The notes beneath the pieces were generated by a model. The model saw nothing but the letters and a program-made list of their open reading frames with translations, was not told the origin of the DNA and made no database searches. Shown in pieces: positions 1-5,402 of a stretch of DNA of 5,593 nt. Each line of letters opens with the position of its first letter. The first letter of the stretch is position 1. This stretch comes from Pseudomonadota bacterium (GTDB taxonomy: Bacteria > Desulfobacterota > Anaeroferrophillalia > Anaeroferrophillales > Anaeroferrophillaceae), in NCBI GenBank assembly GCA_011042595.1, contig DQWO01000042.1, positions 1-5,593 of the forward strand, in the 5' to 3' direction. A program made the position numbers and the translations under genes.

Positions 1-1041
1 GGTTATCTCGAGAAAACCGATTTCGCCGGCAACAAAGCTGGAAACCGCCACTTCATTGGCAGCATTCAGGGCCACGGTGCCGCTGTCACCTAAAGCCAGC
101 GCCCGATGAGCCAGCTTAAGCGCCGGGAAACGATCATCATCCACCGGGAAAAAATCAAGATGTCCTTCTTTGCCCAGGTCCAGCACCGGAAAATCAAGGG
201 TTAATCGTTCCTGAGCATTCAGGGCATAGGCAATGGGAAGGCGCATATCCGGAAGAGCCAGATGGGCAATTATGGAACCATCACAGAATTCTACCAGTGA
301 ATGGACAATACTCTGGGGATGGATCAGAGCACCAATCTTTTCCGCTTCTTCCTCAAAGAGCCAGCGCGCTTCAATAATCTCCAGGGCTTTATTCATCATG
401 GTCGCTGAATCGATGCTGACCTTCGGCCCCATTTCCCAACGTGGATGTTTAACCGCCTGTTCCGGCGTAATATCAGCCAAATCATCTTTGCCTAAACGGA
501 AAAAAGGACCACCGGAAGCCGTCAGGGTCAAACGCCGTAAAGCCACACGCCGCTCACCCTGCAGGGACTGCCAGATTGCCGAGTGTTCGCTGTCCAGCGG
601 CAGGATTTCGCTCTGATATTGCCGGGCAGTTTCATTCAGCAGCCGGCCTGCCATAACCATGGACTCTTTATTGGCCAGAGCTACCTTTTTCCCGGCCCGC
701 AAGGCTTCGTAGGTTGGCAGCAAACCAATAGCTCCCACCACCGCAGATACCACCAGATCAGCAGCTGGCAAAGTAGCAACTTTAACCAAACCTGCTGTTC
801 CCCAGACTATTTCAGGATGATATCCGGGCCGTTTGAGCTCCTGTTCTAACCGATCAGCTAATTCAGGGGTTTTCATCGAAATGACATCCGGTCGGAATTC
901 CAGAATCTGCTGAACCAGATTCAGTAGATTTTCTCCGGCAGCCAAACCGCAAACCCGAAAACGCTGCGGAAATCGCCTCACCAGATCAAGGGTATTTTCA
1001 CCAATTGAACCGGTTGATCCCAGAATTGACAGATTCTTCAT
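1..1041 (-). CDS. dxr: 1-deoxy-D-xylulose 5-phosphate reductoisomerase, C-terminus cut by window edge
   Basis: Cytosolic enzyme of the non-mevalonate (MEP) isoprenoid pathway; it rearranges and reduces 1-deoxy-D-xylulose 5-phosphate to 2-C-methyl-D-erythritol 4-phosphate with NADPH and a divalent metal. I translated 347 codons from the ATG at 1041 to the left edge with no stop. Visible motifs are the NADPH-binding loop GSTGSIG (residues 8-14), NKES (124-127), the metal-binding LPLDSEHSAIWQSL (D150, E152), TASGGPF (174-180), the flexible-loop region HPRWEMG (199-205), MMNKALEIIEARWLF with the third metal ligand E221, and LNAANEVAV (325-333). Family members are usually about 380-400 residues, so roughly 40 C-terminal residues lie outside. 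It is the last visible gene of uppS-cdsA-dxr, and its ATG overlaps the cdsA TGA by 4 bp (ATGA). A short-spaced TGGGA precedes the start, so coupled translation is likely. Identification is very secure. Confidence 0.97.
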   Translation of the reverse strand, partial: MKNLSILGSTGSIGENTLDLVRRFPQRFRVCGLAAGENLLNLVQQILEFRPDVISMKTPELADRLEQELKRPGYHPEIVWGTAGLVKVATLPAADLVVSAVVGAIGLLPTYEALRAGKKVALANKESMVMAGRLLNETARQYQSEILPLDSEHSAIWQSLQGERRVALRRLTLTASGGPFFRLGKDDLADITPEQAVKHPRWEMGPKVSIDSATMMNKALEIIEARWLFEEEAEKIGALIHPQSIVHSLVEFCDGSIIAHLALPDMRLPIAYALNAQERLTLDFPVLDLGKEGHLDFFPVDDDRFPALKLAHRALALGDSGTVALNAANEVAVSSFVAGEIGFLEIT

Positions 1042-1865
1042 GATCCCAACACCAACATTCCATAATAAATCACCGGCACGGCGAACAGGACACTATCAAG
1101 CCGGTCCAACACACCTCCATGGCCCGGGATAATCACGCCAGAATCTTTCAGACCGGCAAACCGTTTAAGGTAAGACTCAAATAAATCACCCAGTTGTCCA
1201 GCGATATTGGCTATCATTCCCAAAATCAGGATAAAAAACCAAGGTGAAGAAACCTGGCCGGTTCCGACAAGCAGCAGGCTGAATAACCCAGCGCCAATCA
1301 CCCCTCCCACACTACCTTCAATGGTTTTATTGGGACTGATGTTCGGTGCCAGTTTATGTCTTCCCCAGGCGGTACCACTGTAATAGGAAAAAGCATCTCC
1401 TCCCCAGGTTACCAGAAAAATCATCGCCACCAGGCTACGGCCGTCCGGCAAATCCCAAAGCAACAACAGATGGCTTAGCAGTAAGGGAAGATAAATAATG
1501 ATTATCAGCAATCTCCCCAATACATACAAACCTTTTTCATCAAAACCCAGCGGCAAAATGGCTAAAACCAGAACAATGGTAATCAGGACAAAAAACCCGG
1601 CAAAAATCGCTATTCCACCCTCATATGCGGCCGCAGCCAGGCCGAATGATAATGCAAAGGCTAACCATTTCAAACACTTACTCTCAGCAGGACAAAGCAT
1701 CAGCCATAATTCATTCAGCGCCATCCCAAGAGCACTGATTAAAAGAATAAAAAACAGCCATTTAGGCGCCATAGCCAGCATAGCAATAAAAAGCGGGATA
1801 AATACCAGGCTGCTGTACACCCGGGAATTATACAGATATTTTTTCCAGGGAATCGGTTTTCTCAT
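1038..1865 (-). CDS. cdsA: Phosphatidate cytidylyltransferase (CDP-diacylglycerol synthase)
   Basis: Integral membrane enzyme that makes CDP-diacylglycerol from phosphatidic acid and CTP, the branch point for all phospholipid head groups. The 275-residue protein is strongly hydrophobic, with about eight to nine membrane segments (roughly 17-35, 36-57, 65-80, 83-107, 115-138, 144-163, 187-203, 207-226, 255-272). The family signature fills residues 231-258: SYLKR, then KDSG, then PGHGG, then DRLD, with D227, D241, H249, D254 and D257 in the polar active-site set. A second conserved block, WGGDAFSYYSGTAWGRHKLA followed by SPNKTIEGS, lies at 154-185. The length is normal for the family. The ATG overlaps the uppS stop as ATGA, with a GTGAG about 8 bases upstream as a modest ribosome site; the TGA in turn overlaps the dxr ATG. 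Both overlaps indicate one transcript with coupled translation. Confidence 0.96.
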   Translation of the reverse strand: MRKPIPWKKYLYNSRVYSSLVFIPLFIAMLAMAPKWLFFILLISALGMALNELWLMLCPAESKCLKWLAFALSFGLAAAAYEGGIAIFAGFFVLITIVLVLAILPLGFDEKGLYVLGRLLIIIIYLPLLLSHLLLLWDLPDGRSLVAMIFLVTWGGDAFSYYSGTAWGRHKLAPNISPNKTIEGSVGGVIGAGLFSLLLVGTGQVSSPWFFILILGMIANIAGQLGDLFESYLKRFAGLKDSGVIIPGHGGVLDRLDSVLFAVPVIYYGMLVLGS

Positions 1866-2596
1866 GAAAGCTGCTCACTTATCATGCCAAACCGGCGTTC
1901 ACGATGCTGGTAATCCAAAAGGATATTCTTCATTTCAGTCTCCGAAAAATCCGGCCACAGGGTTTCAGTAAAATAAAGTTCCGCGTAGGCGGCCTGCCAA
2001 AGCAAAAAGTTACTCAGGCGATATTCACCCCCGGTACGCAGGATAATATCCGGGTCCGGCAAACCAGCGGTATCCAAATAATGGTTAAGGATCTCGGGGG
2101 TCAGCTCCTGAGCACTAGTGTTACCCTTTTCCACTTCCTGGTAAAAACGCTTCATAGCATCGACCATTTCATCCCGGGAACCATAGCTGAGCGCCAGGTT
2201 AAGAACCATGCCGGTACAGGAGGAGGTTTCATCCATCCGCTGTTCAAGCTCGGCGAGCACCGGAGGGTCAAGCCGCTGGAGATGGCCGATGGCCCGCAAA
2301 CGAATATTATTTTTTATCAACCGGGAGGTCTCCCGTCGCAAAAAAAGCCGCAATAGTTTCATTAAAGCCATAACTTCCAGGGCTGGACGCTGCCAGTTTT
2401 CGGAAGAAAAGGCATACAAAGTCAATACTTGGATTCCCGTTTTGGCACAATACTCGACAGTCCGTTCCACCGCTTTGATCCCGGCCTCATGACCCCTGAT
2501 CCGCTGCAACTTTTGTTTTTTTGCCCAGCGGCCATTACCATCCATAATAATAGCCACATGACGGGGCAATTTTTTATGATCCAGAGTTTCCTGCAT
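1862..2596 (-). CDS. uppS: Di-trans,poly-cis-undecaprenyl-diphosphate synthase (isoprenyl transferase)
   Basis: Cis-prenyltransferase that elongates farnesyl diphosphate with isopentenyl diphosphate to undecaprenyl diphosphate, the C55 carrier for peptidoglycan and other surface polymers; it acts at the inner face of the membrane. With the ATG at 2596 the protein has 244 residues. Motifs: IIMDGNGRWAKK with catalytic D19, RGHEAG (34-39), YAFSSENWQRP (61-71), and RTGGEYRLSNFLLWQ with the diphosphate-binding R187 and R193, followed by AYAELYFTETLWPDF, in which E206 matches the metal-ligand glutamate of the E. coli enzyme. The frame stays open to a TTG at 2611, but that start lacks a ribosome site and adds only five residues; the ATG has a weak GGTGG about five bases upstream. 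First gene of the uppS-cdsA-dxr operon. The usual upstream partner frr is absent; a structured repeat and a divergent dus gene stand there instead. Confidence 0.96.
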   Translation of the reverse strand: MQETLDHKKLPRHVAIIMDGNGRWAKKQKLQRIRGHEAGIKAVERTVEYCAKTGIQVLTLYAFSSENWQRPALEVMALMKLLRLFLRRETSRLIKNNIRLRAIGHLQRLDPPVLAELEQRMDETSSCTGMVLNLALSYGSRDEMVDAMKRFYQEVEKGNTSAQELTPEILNHYLDTAGLPDPDIILRTGGEYRLSNFLLWQAAYAELYFTETLWPDFSETEMKNILLDYQHRERRFGMISEQLS

Positions 2597-2612
2597 AAAG
2601 ACCACCAACAAA

Positions 2613-2657
2613 CTTATAGCAATAAAAAATAATACTCAACTTTCTGAGTTATGAAAA
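2613..2657 (-). promoter_or_regulatory. Candidate promoter region of the uppS-cdsA-dxr operon, at the end of repeat copy 1
   Basis: Read on the minus strand, TATTAT (2634-2629) follows TTTTCA (2657-2652) with a 17-base spacer; the -35 match is only 4 of 6. The transcript would have a leader of roughly 25 bases before the uppS ATG. A second option is TATAAG (2618-2613) preceded by TGC, an extended -10 form, but it would leave a very short leader. In both cases the upstream half is supplied by the repeat's terminal inverted repeat, and TATTAT is exactly the element's flanking direct repeat. Inferred from sequence resemblance only. Confidence 0.35.
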
Positions 2658-2848
2658 AACAGCCGAAAAAAATTATTTGAAGGCTGTTCCGGCATGGCTA
2701 TCGCTCATTCTCACTGCACATCGTGTGCAGCTGTGAGGTGCCCGCCGCGAATCACCGTCCTGGTGATTCGTTCGGCGGTCAATACCGCTATGAGCCAAGC
2801 CCGAACAACTTGACAATGTATCCTGAAAGTCCAACTCAGAAAGTTAAG
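2635..2848 (-). mobile_element. MITE-like structured repeat, copy 1 (full length, inverted)
   Basis: A 214-bp non-coding element in the uppS/dus gap. It begins CTCAACTTTCTGAGTT and ends AACTCAGAAAGTTAAG, which are imperfect terminal inverted repeats, and it is flanked on both sides by ATAATA (2629-2634 and 2849-2854), a likely 6-bp target duplication. The core, 2682-2811, folds on itself. The outer stem is GTTC/GAAC plus GGC.TGGCT on the two arms. One long hairpin pairs CCGCCG (2742-2747) with CGGCGG (2773-2778), and CGAATCACC (2748-2756) with GGTGATTCG (2762-2770), with a bulged TT. A second hairpin pairs CTGCACA (2714-2720) with TGTGCAG (2724-2730). It aligns along its whole length, in reverse orientation, with the copy at 5182-5396. 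No convincing reading frame lies within it, so it would need a transposase supplied elsewhere. I cannot name the family. Confidence 0.85.
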
Positions 2849-2948
2849 ATAATACAAATTAACATTGAATAGAACCCGACAATGCATATCGTGGTTCATA
2901 AAAAACTGTCAAGAAAAACTTGAACTTCCGGAAAATTCCCGCTACTTA

Positions 2949-3914
2949 ATGGCTATGTTCATTAATCAACCACTCATCCTGGCCCCCATGGCCGGAATCA
3001 CGGACAGCCCCTTTCGCCAGTTGGCAAAAAAGTTTGGCGCTGACCTGGTAGTCACCGAAATGATCAGCGCCAGAGGACTCATCCAGGATGACCGTAAGAC
3101 CAAAGCCATGCTCTCATTTCAACCATTGGAACAGCCGTTGATTGTCCAGCTTTTTGGCCGGGAACCGGAAATTTTACGGGCTGCCGCCCTGAAGGCGCTT
3201 GATGCCGGCGCCGCCTGCATTGATATCAACATGGGTTGTCCGGTAAAAAAAGTCATAAAGACCGGAGCTGGAGCTGCCCTGCTGAAAGATCTCAAGCAGA
3301 TAAAAAAGATTCTGCAGGCCTTGTCACAATCCCCGGAAATCCCCTACACCATTAAAATCAGAGCCGGATGGGATCATACAAGCCTGAATGCCGGAACCGT
3401 TTTTCAACTTGCCGCTGACCATGGTGCCAAAGCGGTATTTTGCCACCCGCGGACAGCAACGATGATGTTCGGTGGTGCTGCTGACTGGGATTATTTGGAA
3501 GAAACTGCCAGACAGACAGCCATACCAGTAATCGGTTCCGGTGATATTACTACTCCAATCGAGGCCCGCCAAGCTTTGTCGCGAGTTGGAATCGCCGGCC
3601 TGATGCTTGGACGGGGGGCCCTCGGCAAGCCCTGGTTATTCCAGAATATCAAAGAATTCATCCGGCACGGGAAAACTCCACCCATCAACTGGTCAGAAAA
3701 GCTTGCTGCCATCTTACTCCATTGGGAGCTCCTGGAACATCACAAGGGCAAACACACCGGATTTTTATTATTTCGCAAGCATCTGGCCTGGTATAGCCGC
3801 GGTCTGCCGGGAGCCGCGGCCTTCCGACAACAGATTTTTTCCTCTTCCAGCAGGGAAGAACTTACCGGCCTGATGCATATTTTTTTCGAACCGCTTATAA
3901 CCCAACCCACATAG
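2949..3914 (+). CDS. dus: tRNA-dihydrouridine synthase, DusB/NifR3-like
   Basis: FMN-dependent enzyme that reduces specific uridines in tRNA to dihydrouridine with NADPH. From the ATG at 2949 it has 321 residues, normal for the family. An N-terminal TIM barrel carries LAPMAGITDSPFR (11-23), VVTEMISARGL (34-44), QLFGREPE (67-74) and DINMGCPVKKV with the catalytic cysteine C97. Next come KIRAGW (136-141), CHPRT with H166, GSGDITT for FMN phosphate (196-202) and LGRGALGKPW (220-229). The C-terminal helical tRNA-binding domain has FRKHLAWYSRGLPGA (275-289). The frame is open back to a TTG at 2865, but those 28 codons do not look like the family; the alternative ATG at 2955 is equally plausible. 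Neither ATG has a clear ribosome site (GGAAAA ends about 13 bases upstream). It is divergent from uppS and convergent with rlmN. The subfamily (DusB type) is inferred from overall similarity; the exact tRNA position modified is not decided by the sequence. Confidence 0.93.
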   Translation: MAMFINQPLILAPMAGITDSPFRQLAKKFGADLVVTEMISARGLIQDDRKTKAMLSFQPLEQPLIVQLFGREPEILRAAALKALDAGAACIDINMGCPVKKVIKTGAGAALLKDLKQIKKILQALSQSPEIPYTIKIRAGWDHTSLNAGTVFQLAADHGAKAVFCHPRTATMMFGGAADWDYLEETARQTAIPVIGSGDITTPIEARQALSRVGIAGLMLGRGALGKPWLFQNIKEFIRHGKTPPINWSEKLAAILLHWELLEHHKGKHTGFLLFRKHLAWYSRGLPGAAAFRQQIFSSSSREELTGLMHIFFEPLITQPT

Positions 3915-3928
3915 CCGGGGACATTACA

Positions 3929-4059
3929 GGATGTTCGGGCATGGCTCATAGTGGTATTGGCCGCCGAACGAATCACCGTGATGGTGATTCGCAGCGGACG
4001 CCTCGGAAGCCGGCCATGGACGGCCGGCGAGAATGAGCGAGAGCCATGCCGGAACATCC
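3929..4059 (+). repeat. Structured intergenic repeat, copy 2 (core only)
   Basis: A 131-bp copy of the core of the elements at 2635-2848 and 5182-5396, lying between the converging dus and rlmN stop codons. The outer stem pairs 3929-3947 with 4041-4059 over 19 positions with one mismatch (G3937 opposite G4051). Inside are a long hairpin, CCGCCG (3961-3966) with CAGCGG (3992-3997) and CGAATCACC (3969-3977) with GGTGATTCG (3983-3991), and a GC-rich hairpin, GCCGGCC (4009-4015) with GGCCGGC (4022-4028). I see no recognisable CTCAACTTTC terminal repeats here, so it is either a decayed element or an independently maintained core. Lying at converging 3' ends, it could end or protect both transcripts, although a strong T-run is missing on either side. 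Confidence 0.85.
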
Positions 4060-4072
4060 CCATAAATTTCTT

Positions 4073-5128
4073 TCAGTTGCTTCTACCAACCTTGCCCCGC
4101 AGCTGCCCGCAGGCAGCTGAAATATCAGCGCCTTTGCTTTTACGGATGATACTGGTAAGACCACTATCCAGCAAAACAGCCTGAAAAGCTGAAATCCGCT
4201 CTTTTGAGGGCCGGTAAAAAGGCAAATCAGGATGTTCATTAAAAGGAATCAGGTTTATTTTACTTTTCAGTGGTTTCAACAACCGCACCAGTCGGGAAGC
4301 ATCATCTAAGCTGTCATTGATATCTTTGAGCAAAATATATTCAAAGGTAATCCTGCTGCTGCGCTTAAGGGGAAGCTGTTGACAGGCTGTCAATAATGTC
4401 TTCAGATTATAACGACGATTGATCGGCATCAGACGGCTACGGGTTTCATCGTCAGTGGCATTCAGCGATATTGCCAGACTTATATCAACCATAGCACCAA
4501 GTTCGCCTATTTGGGGCACCAAACCGCAGGTTGAAACGGTTATTCTCCGGGATGAAAAATCTAACCCATCATCATATTTTAATATTTCAATGGCTTTTAC
4601 CAGAGCAGCAAAATTATCCAGCGGTTCACCCATTCCCATAAAAACGATATTGCTGATCCGTCGCTGCAGGCGGTCAGCATGTTTTTGTACCTGAATTACC
4701 TGATCGACAATTTCTCCAACCTTAAGATTACGGTTAAAGCCCTGCTGACCGGTCACGCAAAAGCGGCAACCCTGACGGCAACCTACTTGAGTTGAAATAC
4801 AGAGTGTTAGTCGTTTTTGCTCAGGAATCAGTACTGACTCGATACAGGAACCGTCAAAAAGCTGAAAAAGAAACTTTTCTGTCCCGTCTGCCGCAATTTC
4901 AATGGCACGGCACTCCAACAATTCTATTGCTGCCACTTCGTTGAGCTGCTGCCTGAAAAAACGGGAAAGGTTTGTCATCTCCCCGATATTCTTTACCCGA
5001 TGGCGATATAACCAAGTAATAATCTGGTCGGCACGAAACCGCTCTTTCCCCATCCCGGCAAGCATGGCAACCAGTTCTGTCCTGGTCAAATCTTTCAAAT
5101 TGCATTTCTGCTGAATTGATTCTGTCAT
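4073..5128 (-). CDS. rlmN: Dual-specificity 23S rRNA A2503 / tRNA A37 C2-methyltransferase
   Basis: Radical SAM enzyme that methylates C2 of adenosine 2503 in 23S rRNA and of adenosine 37 in some tRNAs, tuning translational fidelity in the cytosol. With the ATG at 5128 it has 351 residues, normal for the family. The 4Fe-4S cluster motif is CRQGCRFC (C117, C121, C124), preceded by TLCISTQVG whose C110 matches the resolving cysteine of E. coli RlmN. MGMGEPLDN (164-172) binds SAM, SSRRITVSTCGLVP follows, and IRKSKGADISAACGQLRG near the C-terminus carries the methyl-carrying cysteine C340. The N-terminal RxRADQI...WLY region is the RNA-recognition part. The frame is open to a TTG at 5146, but the ATG is preferred because AGGT (5141-5138) stands nine bases upstream. 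Single gene, convergent with dus; both act on RNA modification. Identification is very secure. Confidence 0.97.
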   Translation of the reverse strand: MTESIQQKCNLKDLTRTELVAMLAGMGKERFRADQIITWLYRHRVKNIGEMTNLSRFFRQQLNEVAAIELLECRAIEIAADGTEKFLFQLFDGSCIESVLIPEQKRLTLCISTQVGCRQGCRFCVTGQQGFNRNLKVGEIVDQVIQVQKHADRLQRRISNIVFMGMGEPLDNFAALVKAIEILKYDDGLDFSSRRITVSTCGLVPQIGELGAMVDISLAISLNATDDETRSRLMPINRRYNLKTLLTACQQLPLKRSSRITFEYILLKDINDSLDDASRLVRLLKPLKSKINLIPFNEHPDLPFYRPSKERISAFQAVLLDSGLTSIIRKSKGADISAACGQLRGKVGRSN

Positions 5129-5141
5129 CTCATTAGTACCT
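5126..5141 (-). promoter_or_regulatory. Ribosome binding site deciding the rlmN start
   Basis: On the minus strand AGGT (5141-5138) lies nine bases before the ATG at 5128-5126. The upstream in-frame TTG at 5146 overlaps this site's 5' side and has no purine-rich sequence of its own, so the ATG is the better start. Confidence 0.55.
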
Positions 5142-5174
5142 GGCAAAGTTACTGAAATCGGGCTTTCAGGATTG

Positions 5175-5180
5175 ATTATA
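5175..5180 (-). promoter_or_regulatory. Candidate -10 box of rlmN at the repeat junction
   Basis: The minus strand reads a perfect TATAAT here, about 47 bases before the rlmN ATG, giving a leader of about 40 bases. The -35 side is poor: AATACA at a 16-base spacer matches 3 of 6. The hexamer straddles the flanking direct repeat of element copy 3 (TTATAG, 5176-5181), so the insertion may have created or captured the promoter. Sequence resemblance only. Confidence 0.35.
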
Positions 5181-5181
5181 G

Positions 5182-5396
5182 CTCAACTTTCTGACTTGTA
5201 TTACCAGAATACGCTATAAGGATGTTTGGGCTTGGCTTGTAGCGGCATTGGACGCCGAACAAATCACCACGAGGGTGATTTGCGGCGTACACCTAGGAGC
5301 TGCACACGATGTGCAGCGAGAATGAGCGAAAGCCATGCCGAAATATCCTGATAATATGATTTTTTCAGCTGTTTTTTCATAACTCAGAAAGTTGAG
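5182..5396 (+). mobile_element. MITE-like structured repeat, copy 3 (full length)
   Basis: A 215-bp non-coding element upstream of rlmN. It begins CTCAACTTTCTGACTT and ends AACTCAGAAAGTTGAG, inverted repeats with one mismatch over 16 positions, and is flanked by TTATAG (5176-5181) and TTATAA (5397-5402), a 6-bp direct repeat with one difference. The core, 5220-5348, has an outer stem (5220-5238 with 5330-5348, three non-Watson-Crick positions). A long hairpin pairs ACGCCG (5252-5257) with CGGCGT (5283-5288), and CAAATCACC (5260-5268) with GGTGATTTG (5274-5282). A second hairpin pairs CTGCACA (5300-5306) with TGTGCAG (5310-5316). It aligns end to end with copy 1 in the opposite orientation, differing by one base in length. 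The T-rich part at 5359-5377 is shared with copy 1. No coding capacity is apparent. Confidence 0.85.
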
Positions 5397-5402
5397 TTAT
5401 AA

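Noticed and set aside
2810..2838. TTGACA at 2810-2815 as a -35 box for dus
   Set aside because: A consensus -35 match, but the hexamer 17 bases downstream is AACTCA, with no -10 likeness, and the matching place in copy 3 is TTATAG, so it is not a conserved feature of the element.
2711..2899. 62-codon minus-strand reading frame across repeat copy 1
   Set aside because: It runs through the palindromic core; the composition reflects hairpin sequence, copy 3 does not keep an equivalent frame, and no ribosome site is evident.
2865..2948. N-terminal extension of Dus from the TTG at 2865
   Set aside because: Twenty-eight residues without family resemblance, a rare start codon and no ribosome site; family proteins begin close to the LAPMAGITDSPFR motif.
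3929..4075. Ordinary Rho-independent terminator for dus or rlmN
   Set aside because: The stems are long and branched and no clean T-run follows on either strand; a termination role is possible but not shown by the usual signature.
3951..4184. Plus-strand frame over repeat copy 2 and the rlmN 3' end
   Set aside because: Overlaps a structured repeat and is antisense to the secure rlmN gene; no homology recognised.
2682..5348. CRISPR-like array
   Set aside because: The three repeats are more than 1 kb apart, differ in orientation and contain genes between them; there is no regular spacing.
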